64,000 bases of DNA from Gimesia alba (GTDB taxonomy: Bacteria > Planctomycetota > Planctomycetia > Planctomycetales > Planctomycetaceae): NCBI RefSeq assembly GCF_007744675.1, contig NZ_CP036269.1:1441501-1505500 (forward strand). The letters run 5' to 3'. Below the pieces are notes generated by a model. It was not told the origin of the DNA and did no database searches. It saw only the letters and a list, made by a program, of their open reading frames with translations. The translations under genes and the position numbers were made by a program. This document shows, piece after piece, positions 47,470 through 56,181 of the stretch (position 1 is the stretch's first letter; each line of letters opens with the position of its first letter).

Positions 47470-49218
47470 CTATTTCTTGGGAGTATCCAATGTTTCTAAC
47501 TTGAGACGTTCAACTTTTAATTTCATCACAGGTCGATTTCCGTAGAGTATATCAAGTTCTCCCGGAAATTTTTGTCCGTTGAGAGTTTGGAACTGTTCGA
47601 AGCGAATTGAGCACACCTCCGAATTTTCGGTGAGATAAAAATCAAACCCTCGTAGAGACAGATCTGCTTTATTAAAGTACCAACGGGAAATCGTTCCGGT
47701 CTGCGTCGCAACCAGTACATCAACCAATTCATTTTTTCCATCCAGGAGTTCGCTGCCCAGGTAATAAAAGTCGGTAAAGCGATCACTCTGTCCAGACAGC
47801 AGTAAACGGAAGTGGTGTAATGCTGCGAGTAATCCACCTGTTCCCGGTGGCTCATCCACGAAGGTTCCCGTCTCCAGCGATTGCAGAAAGATATCGTTGC
47901 CAGCTTCAAATCCCACACCTTTGTCGGCCAGCGTGAGTGTGAATTCACTGCCGTCTTCCTGTTTTCCGGTCAGTGACCAGGTCCCTTTACGGTCCGAAAA
48001 ATTGCTGGTTGTATTTAAAGCTTGCAGTAACCGATCCTGTTGTTGCTGATTAAAGTAGTAATTCGTAAATCCGGTTTTAGGAATGTAAAGGTGCTTGTAC
48101 TGTTCTGGTGGCGCGGGTTCTGGTTTGGCGTGAGGATTTGGCATCTGGGGAGGCTTTTCTTCGCCCGGTCGTGAAGGTTTGACAGGAGGTTTTTTCTTTT
48201 GCCCAGCCTGTTCCTGTAATTCCGCTGCAGTATGCAATGCCTGCAAACGTACATAGATGGTGTGCTTTTTCTCATCCCGTCGATACACGAGTGGCAGAGT
48301 CCAGCCCGCGGGATAAATACCGAGAATGTTTTTAAACTGGTTTACACTCCGGATCGGTCTGCCTGCAAAAGAAACGATTTCATCACCGAGACGCAGTCCT
48401 TTCCGATACGCGTCTGAATCTTCCAGTATTTCGGCGACGTCAATTGTGGAGTCAAGGCTGGTCGTCACAGTTGCACCGAGGGAAGCGTGGTCAACAATTC
48501 GCCCGCTTTTTAAGTGATCCCAGAAGTGTTTAATCTGATTGATGGAGATAGCGTAACCTGCGCCCGAATTGACGCGGCCTCTTTTTTCAAACGAACCACG
48601 ACCATTGATACCGATCAGTTCTCCGCGGTCGTTGAACAGAGGACCTCCCGAATTACCCGGATTAATTGAAGAGTCGACCTGAATACAGTCGGTATATTCG
48701 AGAAACGTTCCTGCAGGATATTGATAACGGTGTACCCCGCTGACGATTCCGTAAGTAATCGTCGGCTGAAAATCGGTGGCTAATAGAAAAGGATTTCCCA
48801 TTGCATAGGCCCAGTCACCCACTTGAACCGTGTCGCTGTTGCCTAGCTTGGCGACGGGAAAATCGGTTCGCCCGAGCAACTTGATCAGTGCCACATCGCC
48901 AGTAGGGTCAATGCTGACAATCACAGCGTCATAAAGTTTGCCATCATTCAGCCCACATTTCATGAAGTTGCCTGCACCCGAAACAACATGGAAGTTGGTC
49001 AACGCATAGCCGTCCTGCGTCACCAGAACGCCTGAGCCACCTCCCGCGCCCTCAGCCCCAAAGATCGCGACGACTGAAGGGGAGACTGCTTTGATGACAT
49101 CGATGCGTTGTTTTTGCGCTGCTAAAACAGCCGGATCAACTGACGAAACTTCTGCAAAGGCAGGTACGATCAGAAGCATGCTGATAATAAGCGTGGCACA
49201 GAATACATTTTTCTGCAT
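47470..49218 (-). CDS. HtrA/DegP-type serine protease with PDZ and extra C-terminal domain
   Basis: A 582-residue exported protein (signal peptide about 1-22, ending AFAE). The triad is complete: H77 (ALTNFHVV), D108 (DPTGDVALIKL) and S190 (NPGNSGGPLFN). One PDZ domain lies at about 240-325. A Pro/Lys-rich linker (about 335-370) leads to a C-terminal domain of about 200 residues (LQSLETGTF...GKNELVDVLVATQTGTISRWYFNKADLSLRGFDFYL) whose strand pattern recalls LolA/LppX-like or outer-membrane lipoprotein-sorting folds; this last point is tentative. It is the only one of the three adjacent HtrA-like proteins likely to cut peptides. It probably acts in periplasmic quality control linked to operon B. 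Confidence 0.87.
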   Translation of the reverse strand: MQKNVFCATLIISMLLIVPAFAEVSSVDPAVLAAQKQRIDVIKAVSPSVVAIFGAEGAGGGSGVLVTQDGYALTNFHVVSGAGNFMKCGLNDGKLYDAVIVSIDPTGDVALIKLLGRTDFPVAKLGNSDTVQVGDWAYAMGNPFLLATDFQPTITYGIVSGVHRYQYPAGTFLEYTDCIQVDSSINPGNSGGPLFNDRGELIGINGRGSFEKRGRVNSGAGYAISINQIKHFWDHLKSGRIVDHASLGATVTTSLDSTIDVAEILEDSDAYRKGLRLGDEIVSFAGRPIRSVNQFKNILGIYPAGWTLPLVYRRDEKKHTIYVRLQALHTAAELQEQAGQKKKPPVKPSRPGEEKPPQMPNPHAKPEPAPPEQYKHLYIPKTGFTNYYFNQQQQDRLLQALNTTSNFSDRKGTWSLTGKQEDGSEFTLTLADKGVGFEAGNDIFLQSLETGTFVDEPPGTGGLLAALHHFRLLLSGQSDRFTDFYYLGSELLDGKNELVDVLVATQTGTISRWYFNKADLSLRGFDFYLTENSEVCSIRFEQFQTLNGQKFPGELDILYGNRPVMKLKVERLKLETLDTPKK

Positions 49219-49270
49219 TGAATTACCTTTAAACTTTAATCACAAAACCGTTGGTTGATCTTGCGTCAGG

Positions 49271-50437
49271 TTACTTAATTAAGCGTGCCTCACAGAGATC
49301 GAGATGATCACAGATCTCCAGGTTGTCACCAAAATCCACTAAGATTTCGAGATCGCGCACGCCGCGAACATCGAGGTCTAATTCGATCGGTGCGTCAGCA
49401 CTCCGCACGTTTCCAGAATAGAGCGTTCGCCCATTACCTTTAATTTCAACATACACAAAGCCGATGCCGGGAACAGAATCATCAATCCCCATGATTGCCC
49501 GAAAGTTTCGGTATTCCTCTTTGATTCGATATTGCAGGAGCGTTTTAGAGTGAATGTAAAGTCCGCGTGCATATTCTTTACCGTCCAGTCGGAGTGGACC
49601 ACCATCACGATGTTTATCTTTGCGGTACTTCCACACGGTGTCAAAGAAGGGCGTGTACTCGATCTTTCGCGGTTCCAGGTCGGAAAGATACCGAACTTTG
49701 CCTTGGCTGAAGTCCAGGTTTGCAATCGATTGAGGAGCAAATTGGGCTCGTGTACCGCTTTGCAGTGTGGCATTGAATTCGGCTCCCGAGTAGCTGATCG
49801 CAGAAGCATTAATCAGCCCGCCGTTGGTCAGACGGATAGAACAGAAGGGGGACGCATCCGATGTTGGTTGTCGAAAATAAATGATGCCGAAGACACGCTT
49901 GCGATTCACGGCAACTTCATCGTCGCCAGTGAAAAACTGAATCTTATCATCGGTAATGGAACCGACGACACCATCAATAAAATCAAGAACATTCTCCTTC
50001 TGTACGACGAGCAGATCTTTGTTGCTCTTGTTGTTCAGGAGTTTATCCCAAGAGGCACTGATATTGGAATTCAATGTTCCAAAGCGGATTGAAGTGACCT
50101 GATTCGTCGGCAGGAGAAGTGTGCCGGTCTGATCTCCACTGACTTTGATCTGCCGTTCGTTGCTCTGCAGCGTTTGAACGGGGAATTTTGATCCATCGGT
50201 TAAGCGAATTGTTAATGGGGTTTCCAGGCTGCGCTGATACCGGTTTTTGGGAAAACGTACATTCAAGGTTTCTGCGAGTGGGTGTTCTTTAGCTGTTTCA
50301 CCTTGTTTGAGGCCGATCACAGCTTTATTCAATGACTGCAGGTTTCCTGAAACGGACGTTCCACTGAGTGAAGTCATTTCGACTTCTGGTGAAACCGCCA
50401 GCAGCATCGTCATTGAAACACAAAACAGGGAATGCAT
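49271..50437 (-). CDS. Exported NPCBM-domain protein
   Basis: A 388-residue protein with a short signal peptide (about 1-18). The middle part is beta-rich and contains repeats of the form RLTDGSKF...RLTNGGLINA, joined to short SIRFG/LDFS strands. The C-terminal 140 residues (GGPLRLDGKEYARGLYIHSKTLLQYRI..., VYVEIKGNGRTLYSG..., DLEILVDFGDNLEICDHLDLCEARL) match the NPCBM/NEW2 carbohydrate-binding fold, known as an accessory domain of glycosidases. No catalytic domain is present. It sits 52 bp before the active HtrA gene in operon B and may bind a cell-surface glycan (inference). Confidence 0.78.
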   Translation of the reverse strand: MHSLFCVSMTMLLAVSPEVEMTSLSGTSVSGNLQSLNKAVIGLKQGETAKEHPLAETLNVRFPKNRYQRSLETPLTIRLTDGSKFPVQTLQSNERQIKVSGDQTGTLLLPTNQVTSIRFGTLNSNISASWDKLLNNKSNKDLLVVQKENVLDFIDGVVGSITDDKIQFFTGDDEVAVNRKRVFGIIYFRQPTSDASPFCSIRLTNGGLINASAISYSGAEFNATLQSGTRAQFAPQSIANLDFSQGKVRYLSDLEPRKIEYTPFFDTVWKYRKDKHRDGGPLRLDGKEYARGLYIHSKTLLQYRIKEEYRNFRAIMGIDDSVPGIGFVYVEIKGNGRTLYSGNVRSADAPIELDLDVRGVRDLEILVDFGDNLEICDHLDLCEARLIK

Positions 50438-50490
50438 GAAAACTCTCCAGGACTCAACGAAATCTGTGGGGACTAAGTTTGAGAAGAAAT

Positions 50491-51627
50491 CTATTTATTG
50501 GTATTTGCTTTTTGGGTTGCCAGCTTTTTGAAATACTTTTCAATGGCTTTGCGATAGTGTGAAGGAAAATTACGATTGATAATATTTTTTGCCGAAGCTT
50601 GTTTTTTAGGGGGAAGTTGTCCCCAGCCACCATTGTTGGATAATTTTTTCTTATCAACTTCGCCTGGTGCGACCTGACCTTTCACACGGCTCTCATCTGC
50701 TCCTCCCTCAGGCGAACTCGAGCTGCCTGCCCCGGCTCCTGAAGACGAGCTATTTTTGGCCTGGTCTTCCATTTTTTTGATCAATTTGTCCAGAGAGGCG
50801 ATGATTTCATCTTCGACCTTCTGAACTTTTTTACCGGAGTTTCCGAGATCGAGCCTGCGTTCAACATCACTCATCTTCCGCGAAATCTCGTCCAGGCTTT
50901 CCTCTTTCAGGGTTTCAAGATCCGCCTGCATCAGGACTGCCACCTGTCGATAGCGTTCCGGTACGCTTTCGGTGTAGTTCAGCAACTGGTCCAGAGTTTT
51001 TCCACAAGATTTCTTCTGTAATAAATGATGCTCGCAGGCTGCTTTAAAAAACAGATAACCGGCGGGGTCGATAAGTGTGTTTGGCTTGATGGAGTTAAAG
51101 ATGGTCAGAGCACGATCAACCATTCGAAACTGGGTTAGGTTGCGTGCGACATAATAGCGAACATTCGCCAGATAAATCGTATCTGCGTCTCCTTCAACTA
51201 ATAAGGGAGGACTGGAAAGCTGAGGGAGTCGATCAGAAAGCTGGTAATCTTTCAGTAACTGTTTTGCTTCCGGTTTCACGTTTGAAAACACTTCTAATGC
51301 CAGATTCAGTTTTTCTTCTGCAGAAATTGGGGACTCCAATTTCGCCAGTAGATTAGCGATCATCTTTAACTGGGTCGGGTTTTTGACCTTTTGTTCGGCA
51401 ACCCAGCTTTGCAATTGCAGTTTGAGATCAACCCTCGATGGTGCCGCCAGTATTTCAACCGGTTCCGCTTTTTTTACAGCTGGCTCTTTGAGCGGGATTG
51501 GGACTGGGATCGGCTCCTGTGCGAACACAGAAGCAGACAGTGCACAAACAAAAACAATCACCGTGAACCGTTGCAAAAGGCATTCGACGACTGCTTTTTT
51601 CTGAATCGATGGGAACCAATGTTTCAT
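50491..51627 (-). CDS. Exported operon B protein of unknown function
   Basis: A 378-residue protein. A hydrophobic segment at about 21-36 (VIVFVCALSASVFAQE) is a signal peptide with a long basic N-region. The middle is helical with a repeat-like helical-hairpin character (YYVARNLTQFRMVDRALTIF, YLFFKAACEHHLL), and the region 280-330 is Ser/Gly/Lys-rich. The C-terminus carries GWGQLPP and, about 22 residues later, YRKAIEKYFKKLA, the same ending as the 1335-aa protein of operon A (WGELP...YARLIKHYFEAIA). No enzyme motif was found. It lies 40 bp after the coiled-coil gene. Confidence 0.7.
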   Translation of the reverse strand: MKHWFPSIQKKAVVECLLQRFTVIVFVCALSASVFAQEPIPVPIPLKEPAVKKAEPVEILAAPSRVDLKLQLQSWVAEQKVKNPTQLKMIANLLAKLESPISAEEKLNLALEVFSNVKPEAKQLLKDYQLSDRLPQLSSPPLLVEGDADTIYLANVRYYVARNLTQFRMVDRALTIFNSIKPNTLIDPAGYLFFKAACEHHLLQKKSCGKTLDQLLNYTESVPERYRQVAVLMQADLETLKEESLDEISRKMSDVERRLDLGNSGKKVQKVEDEIIASLDKLIKKMEDQAKNSSSSGAGAGSSSSPEGGADESRVKGQVAPGEVDKKKLSNNGGWGQLPPKKQASAKNIINRNFPSHYRKAIEKYFKKLATQKANTNK

Positions 51628-51667
51628 GTCAGTTTGTGACCTTTTAAGGATTCTTCAATCGAAATGA

Positions 51668-53422
51668 TTATTTATTCTTACCTGTCGCCAGAATGTAAGT
51701 TGCGTTTTGAATCCGCGTCTGACGATTTGAAAGTTGTTGTAGTTGTTGAAAAATCTCTGCCTGGTTAGCGTCTTTTTCCAAAGCCAGCTTTTCAATCCGG
51801 CGGGTTCGTTTATTCACACGGAGTTGCAACGAACGCAGCATTTTAATTTCTGCCAGCATGTCAATCAAAGCTTGATCCTGGGGAGAGCCTTGTTGCTGTT
51901 GTTGCTGCTGCTGTTTCTTTTCTTCGTCTGATTTTTCCATTTCTTTCTGCAGGGCTTCGATCATTTCTTCGAGTGCACTAATGATATCTTTTTCGATTTC
52001 CTGAGTCAGTTCGCCGACCTGTGTTCGATTCAAACGATACGCGACCGTTTGCACATCTTCCCGGACTTCTGATAATGCTTCACTGAACGCCACCGACGAT
52101 CCTTCGTCTTTGATCAATAAAATTGCTTTTTCGATTTCCAGACCGAGCAGGCTTTCTTCTCGTGATAGCTGAACGGCTCTGGCGGTGTGTCGGCTGGTTC
52201 GTTCTTTTTCGGGAACCTGGCCGATCGTAAGTGTCCCAGCATAGACACGTTTTTGTTGTGCCAGAATTTTCTGCAGTCGGGCTTCCATTGCCGCTAGCAT
52301 CAGTTCACGCTCTTCTTCGCGAAGCTGCCGCAGCATTTCTTCCAGTTTTTCCTTGGCTTCTGCCAGTTTCTGAATGGCATCGTCCTGGTGTTTGGAAGCG
52401 GCTTCTTTCTGTTTTTTCTCCAGCTCCTCAATTGCTTTTTCCATCTCTTTTCGGGCCTGCTCGATTTCCTCACGCCCGGGAGTTTTCTGCTCCTGTTTCT
52501 GGGACTGCTGGTTTTGCCCTTCCTGAGACTGGCTTTGTTGTGCCTGTTGTTGTTGAGACTGCTGCTGTTGCTGAGACTGTTGACTCTGCTGGGAGGACTT
52601 CTGCTCGGGAGACCCTTTCTGATTGGGGTCGGACTTACCATCTTGTGGAGTCTTGCCTTTCGATTCAGAGTCTTTTGATTTTTCGGATTCGGATTTCGAA
52701 TCTGATTTCCCGTTTTTTGATTTTTGTTCCTGTTCGTTTTCTTTGCTGTCTGTTTTCTTATCCGACTTCTTATCGGTGGATTTCCCCTGTTGATCTTGTT
52801 CAGATTTCTGAGAATCGTTCTTTTCGGCATCCTGTTGATCGATTTTATCAATCAGTTTCTCAGCGTTCTGTGCTGTCTGTTTTTGCTTTTCTTTCAAGTC
52901 TGCAGGGTTACCACCTCGTTCCGTAGCCGCTCTGACATCCCGTTCCTGACCGATCAGTCGATTGACGTCTTTGAGCAGATCCTGAATGCGTTTTTTCTCT
53001 TTTTCGACTTCACTCATGCGGTCTTCACTTTGAAGCAACGCGAGGAGGTCCTGCATATTTTTGACCAGGTTTTCCTGACGCTCTACCGCATCACCCAATT
53101 GCCCTTTTTCCAGCATTTGTAACACTTGCTGCATTTCTACGGTCATCTGGTTTTGTTTACTCTGGCCGAATGCGCGAAACAGCAGGTCTGCACGGGCAGG
53201 ATCAGTTTTTTTCATATACTCTCCCAGATCGTGGAGAGTCGATTCGAATCGTTTGAACTGTTGCGAAATCGCTTCCTGCTTATCAGTGAGATTGCGATCC
53301 TGGCCATTGGTATTGCTGGCTTTGGGCTGTGGATCCTGATTCTGAGCACTGACGAGATGAGGGCAGAGCAAGCCGCTGATCAAAGCGATCAGCAGAACGG
53401 CGGTCCGAGGACGATTCAACAT
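51668..53422 (-). CDS. Exported Q/S/K-rich coiled-coil protein
   Basis: About 584 residues. I chose ATG 53422 ([20 protein letters not shown]...LVSAQ), which begins a proper signal peptide; an ATG at 53449 adds nine residues. After a helical region (30-180) comes an extreme low-complexity stretch of Gln, Ser, Lys and Glu (about 190-320), then a long heptad-rich coiled coil (about 320-580). The rest of the family is unknown to me. It lies 187-214 bp after the DUF4175-like gene and may have its own promoter (53537-53542). In operon A similar sequence is part of one long protein, so it probably binds or follows the membrane DUF4175-like part. Confidence 0.72.
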   Translation of the reverse strand: MLNRPRTAVLLIALISGLLCPHLVSAQNQDPQPKASNTNGQDRNLTDKQEAISQQFKRFESTLHDLGEYMKKTDPARADLLFRAFGQSKQNQMTVEMQQVLQMLEKGQLGDAVERQENLVKNMQDLLALLQSEDRMSEVEKEKKRIQDLLKDVNRLIGQERDVRAATERGGNPADLKEKQKQTAQNAEKLIDKIDQQDAEKNDSQKSEQDQQGKSTDKKSDKKTDSKENEQEQKSKNGKSDSKSESEKSKDSESKGKTPQDGKSDPNQKGSPEQKSSQQSQQSQQQQQSQQQQAQQSQSQEGQNQQSQKQEQKTPGREEIEQARKEMEKAIEELEKKQKEAASKHQDDAIQKLAEAKEKLEEMLRQLREEERELMLAAMEARLQKILAQQKRVYAGTLTIGQVPEKERTSRHTARAVQLSREESLLGLEIEKAILLIKDEGSSVAFSEALSEVREDVQTVAYRLNRTQVGELTQEIEKDIISALEEMIEALQKEMEKSDEEKKQQQQQQQQGSPQDQALIDMLAEIKMLRSLQLRVNKRTRRIEKLALEKDANQAEIFQQLQQLSNRQTRIQNATYILATGKNK

Positions 53423-53536
53423 GAGTGGTGCTCCTGCCAAAGATTCCATATTGTTCTCAGAATTGATGAAGGTGGGTAAAGGTAAGATGAGTGTCCCTCT
53501 GATGATTAAGCGCGCAGAGAAAAAGCCATCGGTCCT

Positions 53537-53545
53537 ATTATATCA
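53537..53545 (-). promoter_or_regulatory. Extended -10 promoter inside operon B
   Basis: On the minus strand the sequence reads TGATATAAT: a perfect TATAAT with an upstream TG, the extended -10 form. The -35 region at 17 bp (TTCGAA) is weak, as is usual with extended -10 promoters. It lies 88-115 bases before the two possible starts of the coiled-coil gene, in the only sizeable gap of operon B, and could drive the 3' half (coiled coil to HtrA trio). Confidence 0.5.
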
Positions 53546-53636
53546 AGTATTTGACTCTGTTCGAAGTGTGTTTTTGTGTTCAACTGTCAAGGTGCGGAGA
53601 ATCACTTCAAGTAGAGATAATTTAGCTCGAGCGGGA

Positions 53637-56117
53637 TTACTCCAGTCCCAGCCCTTTAAGACGGTCCAAAAGCTTGTTTTTGCGAAACTTTTTTGTTTCT
53701 TCTGCGAGCTCTTTTTCTCGTTCGATTAAATTTTTCAACATTTCGATCGCTTCGTGAAACTCTAATAAATCCTGCATTTCATTGAGGACACTCTTCATCC
53801 GGACCAGCATCGCGTCCAGAAGTTCAATGCTGGCCTGTATTTCTGGTAGAGGATCACTACCCTTTTCCATTGCCAGACGGTACAAACCCAGACGCTGATC
53901 AACGTCGGGAAAGTCTTGCTCATGGATGGTCGTGAGTGGCTTGAGAATTTTGTCATCGATCCGCCCCATAATCTGTGCGGTGGCTACGCCATTATTGACC
54001 AGTTCTTCCCGAATGTCATAGAAGGATTCGACAATCGAAGCGGTTTCGGTCGCGTTTTTTCGTGTTCCATATAATGAGCGGTCAGCCGAGACGGCTACTG
54101 CGTTTTGAATTTCCGTCAACGTTTCAGACCAGCGGGGATCAGTCTGTCCCTGTTTCTGCTTTTCTCTGATGGTCTGTGCTTGCTTTAACTGTTCTACTCG
54201 CTGCGCAAGATCATCGCGTGTCTGGGAGACTTCTTTATAAATCTGTTCGAATCGTTTTCGCAGATTCAGTTCTTTAGAGTATAGAATCGAAAGTAATTCT
54301 TCATCGGTCACAATTTCGAAGTGATAGGTTTCGCCGTGGACCTGATGAGGCCCACTCAGGTTGTCGGCGTCTTCCGCCTGAACAGTGAGGCTGACTTTCT
54401 GTCCTACTTTCAAATCGAGTGGCAGGACTTCAAAACGTTCCCAGACTTCGTCGTCACTGCGTTGCAGAGTAAACTCTTTGGGTCGGTCGGATGGTTTTTT
54501 ACGGAAAGGGCGCGGCCTGAAGTTCTTGTCCTGATCGACAAGAAAATCAAAACGGGCGGCCTGAATTCCGTAGTCATCGGTGATCATACCTTCGATGGGG
54601 ATCGTGGCTTTACGAGTAATCGATTTACCAATGCCCGTCAGTCGGGTGTCGACTTTGGGAGGTTGATCAACAATGCCGTTTATGATCAGCCTGATGGGTT
54701 CTGTGACCAGTAAACCGTCGGCATCTTCCAGGTAGATCCGAATCGGTTGGTCTGCTACTAAGGGAATGGACTGGGGAAGGGGGGCAGCGTTTGAAGTAAC
54801 CTCTTCCTGATTTTCCGACACGAGTTTGAAGGGAATTCGAAAAGTGCGGCCATCGGTGTCTCGCATCTGGTTCAGGAGTTGCGGCGTCAATGCGATTTGC
54901 TGTACGATTTCTCCCTCAGGATTTTTCCATGCCAGGAAGTTTTCGGCGGCCGTCGTTGCATCTTCTGCAGCTTGTTCTAACTGTAGATTGAATCGATCGG
55001 TCTCGAAGGAAAAACGCGTGATCGGTTTGTTGGCGGTTGAGACCATTTCAAATTCAGAGTTGACGGGTAAAGAAATTTGTGTTCCCTGTACTGTATGCAG
55101 ATCTGGAATCCGCTGGCCCGTTTCGGTATCGGTTTGATTCAGACCGGTATATTCCGGGTAAAGACAAGCCAGTTGAATTTGATCCAAAACGGGTGTTTCA
55201 ACGATTTCGACCAGATAGGGTTCGGGGTTGGTAAAGTCATTTCCGGAGACCCAGATCTGTATGCTATCCAGCAGATCTGTAATGGTATGTTTGAATCGTC
55301 CTTCACCCATCCGCGACATGACAGTGCGGCCTCCGCCCCGTCCATTTTGCATGCGGTAGGTTAGTTGCACACGTTCCGGGATCTTTTTGCCGTCTACGGT
55401 TTCGACAAGCAGCGTTAGATCGGTTCCCAGGCCATGTTTGTAGGTCTGGTTATGAAATTCTTTGATGCGGTCGCCCGGTTGTGCGATGACTTTCACAATC
55501 AGGCCGGTTTCCCGATTCCAGTAGTCACTGCGGAGTTCCAGATATCCTTTAGCCCAGCGCGCCATCGCAGGCTGATTGATAATCGCCAGAGTCAGAATTG
55601 AGATCGTCAGCGCAAACGCAAAGAAAAAGGCACGTCTTAAGGGGCGCTTATCGAATACGTCTTCCAGCGGAAGGTCCCGACTGCCCTCGGCGACATCATG
55701 GACGGTTCGTTCGAGCATGGCACGTGTGAGCGCATTTTGAGGTTCGTGTGTTTCATGCAGTTCAATTGCCGTCGCCAGGCGGTCATTTAATTCAGGGAAA
55801 CGTCGTTCCAGCACCAATGCCAACGCTTTCCGTCTCATTTTTTTCATGAGCCGAAAGAGGAGAAAACTGGCAGCCAACGCCAGAATGACGGCGAGAGAAA
55901 TCAGCACAAATGAGGCACGAAACCAGACGGGTAACTCGAGATGGCTGAGTTGAAAGTACGCCCAGTCAACCAGGAAACTGGCCCAGAAAATCACGCCGAT
56001 GACAGCCAACAGTCTGGCTGTTCCTTCCAACAGGATATATCTGCGGATTTTTCCTCGCAACCGGTTGAGTAGCTCGGTGATTTCCTGAGGTATGGTTGAT
56101 TGAGAAGGTTTGCTCAT
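53637..56117 (-). CDS. DUF4175-like membrane protein (operon B copy)
   Basis: An 826-residue protein. Helices at about 33-55, 62-88 and 160-183 precede a beta-rich extracytoplasmic region (about 190-610) and a helical end (about 620-826) with coiled-coil pattern. The block after the second helix (ALALVLERRFPELNDRLATAIELHE) is the DUF4175-like signature and matches the 1335-aa protein of operon A. It lies 64 bp after the VWA/GATase gene. Two long helical segments near the end suggest contact with the following coiled-coil protein. The role is unknown. Confidence 0.75.
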   Translation of the reverse strand: MSKPSQSTIPQEITELLNRLRGKIRRYILLEGTARLLAVIGVIFWASFLVDWAYFQLSHLELPVWFRASFVLISLAVILALAASFLLFRLMKKMRRKALALVLERRFPELNDRLATAIELHETHEPQNALTRAMLERTVHDVAEGSRDLPLEDVFDKRPLRRAFFFAFALTISILTLAIINQPAMARWAKGYLELRSDYWNRETGLIVKVIAQPGDRIKEFHNQTYKHGLGTDLTLLVETVDGKKIPERVQLTYRMQNGRGGGRTVMSRMGEGRFKHTITDLLDSIQIWVSGNDFTNPEPYLVEIVETPVLDQIQLACLYPEYTGLNQTDTETGQRIPDLHTVQGTQISLPVNSEFEMVSTANKPITRFSFETDRFNLQLEQAAEDATTAAENFLAWKNPEGEIVQQIALTPQLLNQMRDTDGRTFRIPFKLVSENQEEVTSNAAPLPQSIPLVADQPIRIYLEDADGLLVTEPIRLIINGIVDQPPKVDTRLTGIGKSITRKATIPIEGMITDDYGIQAARFDFLVDQDKNFRPRPFRKKPSDRPKEFTLQRSDDEVWERFEVLPLDLKVGQKVSLTVQAEDADNLSGPHQVHGETYHFEIVTDEELLSILYSKELNLRKRFEQIYKEVSQTRDDLAQRVEQLKQAQTIREKQKQGQTDPRWSETLTEIQNAVAVSADRSLYGTRKNATETASIVESFYDIREELVNNGVATAQIMGRIDDKILKPLTTIHEQDFPDVDQRLGLYRLAMEKGSDPLPEIQASIELLDAMLVRMKSVLNEMQDLLEFHEAIEMLKNLIEREKELAEETKKFRKNKLLDRLKGLGLE

Positions 56118-56181
56118 GTACTTGTTTCACACTGTGGATATAAGGGGCAGTGATCTTTTCTCTTCATATGTATTCAAAATA

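Noticed and set aside
51890-52580. CTG/TTG-type trinucleotide runs resembling microsatellites
   Set aside because: They encode the Gln-rich coiled coil in frame with varied codons, so they are coding low complexity and not an independent repeat element.
52231-52926. Plus-strand open frame of 231 codons opposite the coiled-coil gene
   Set aside because: It is the antisense shadow of Q/S/K-rich low-complexity codons; it lacks a family match, a ribosome binding site and credible composition.
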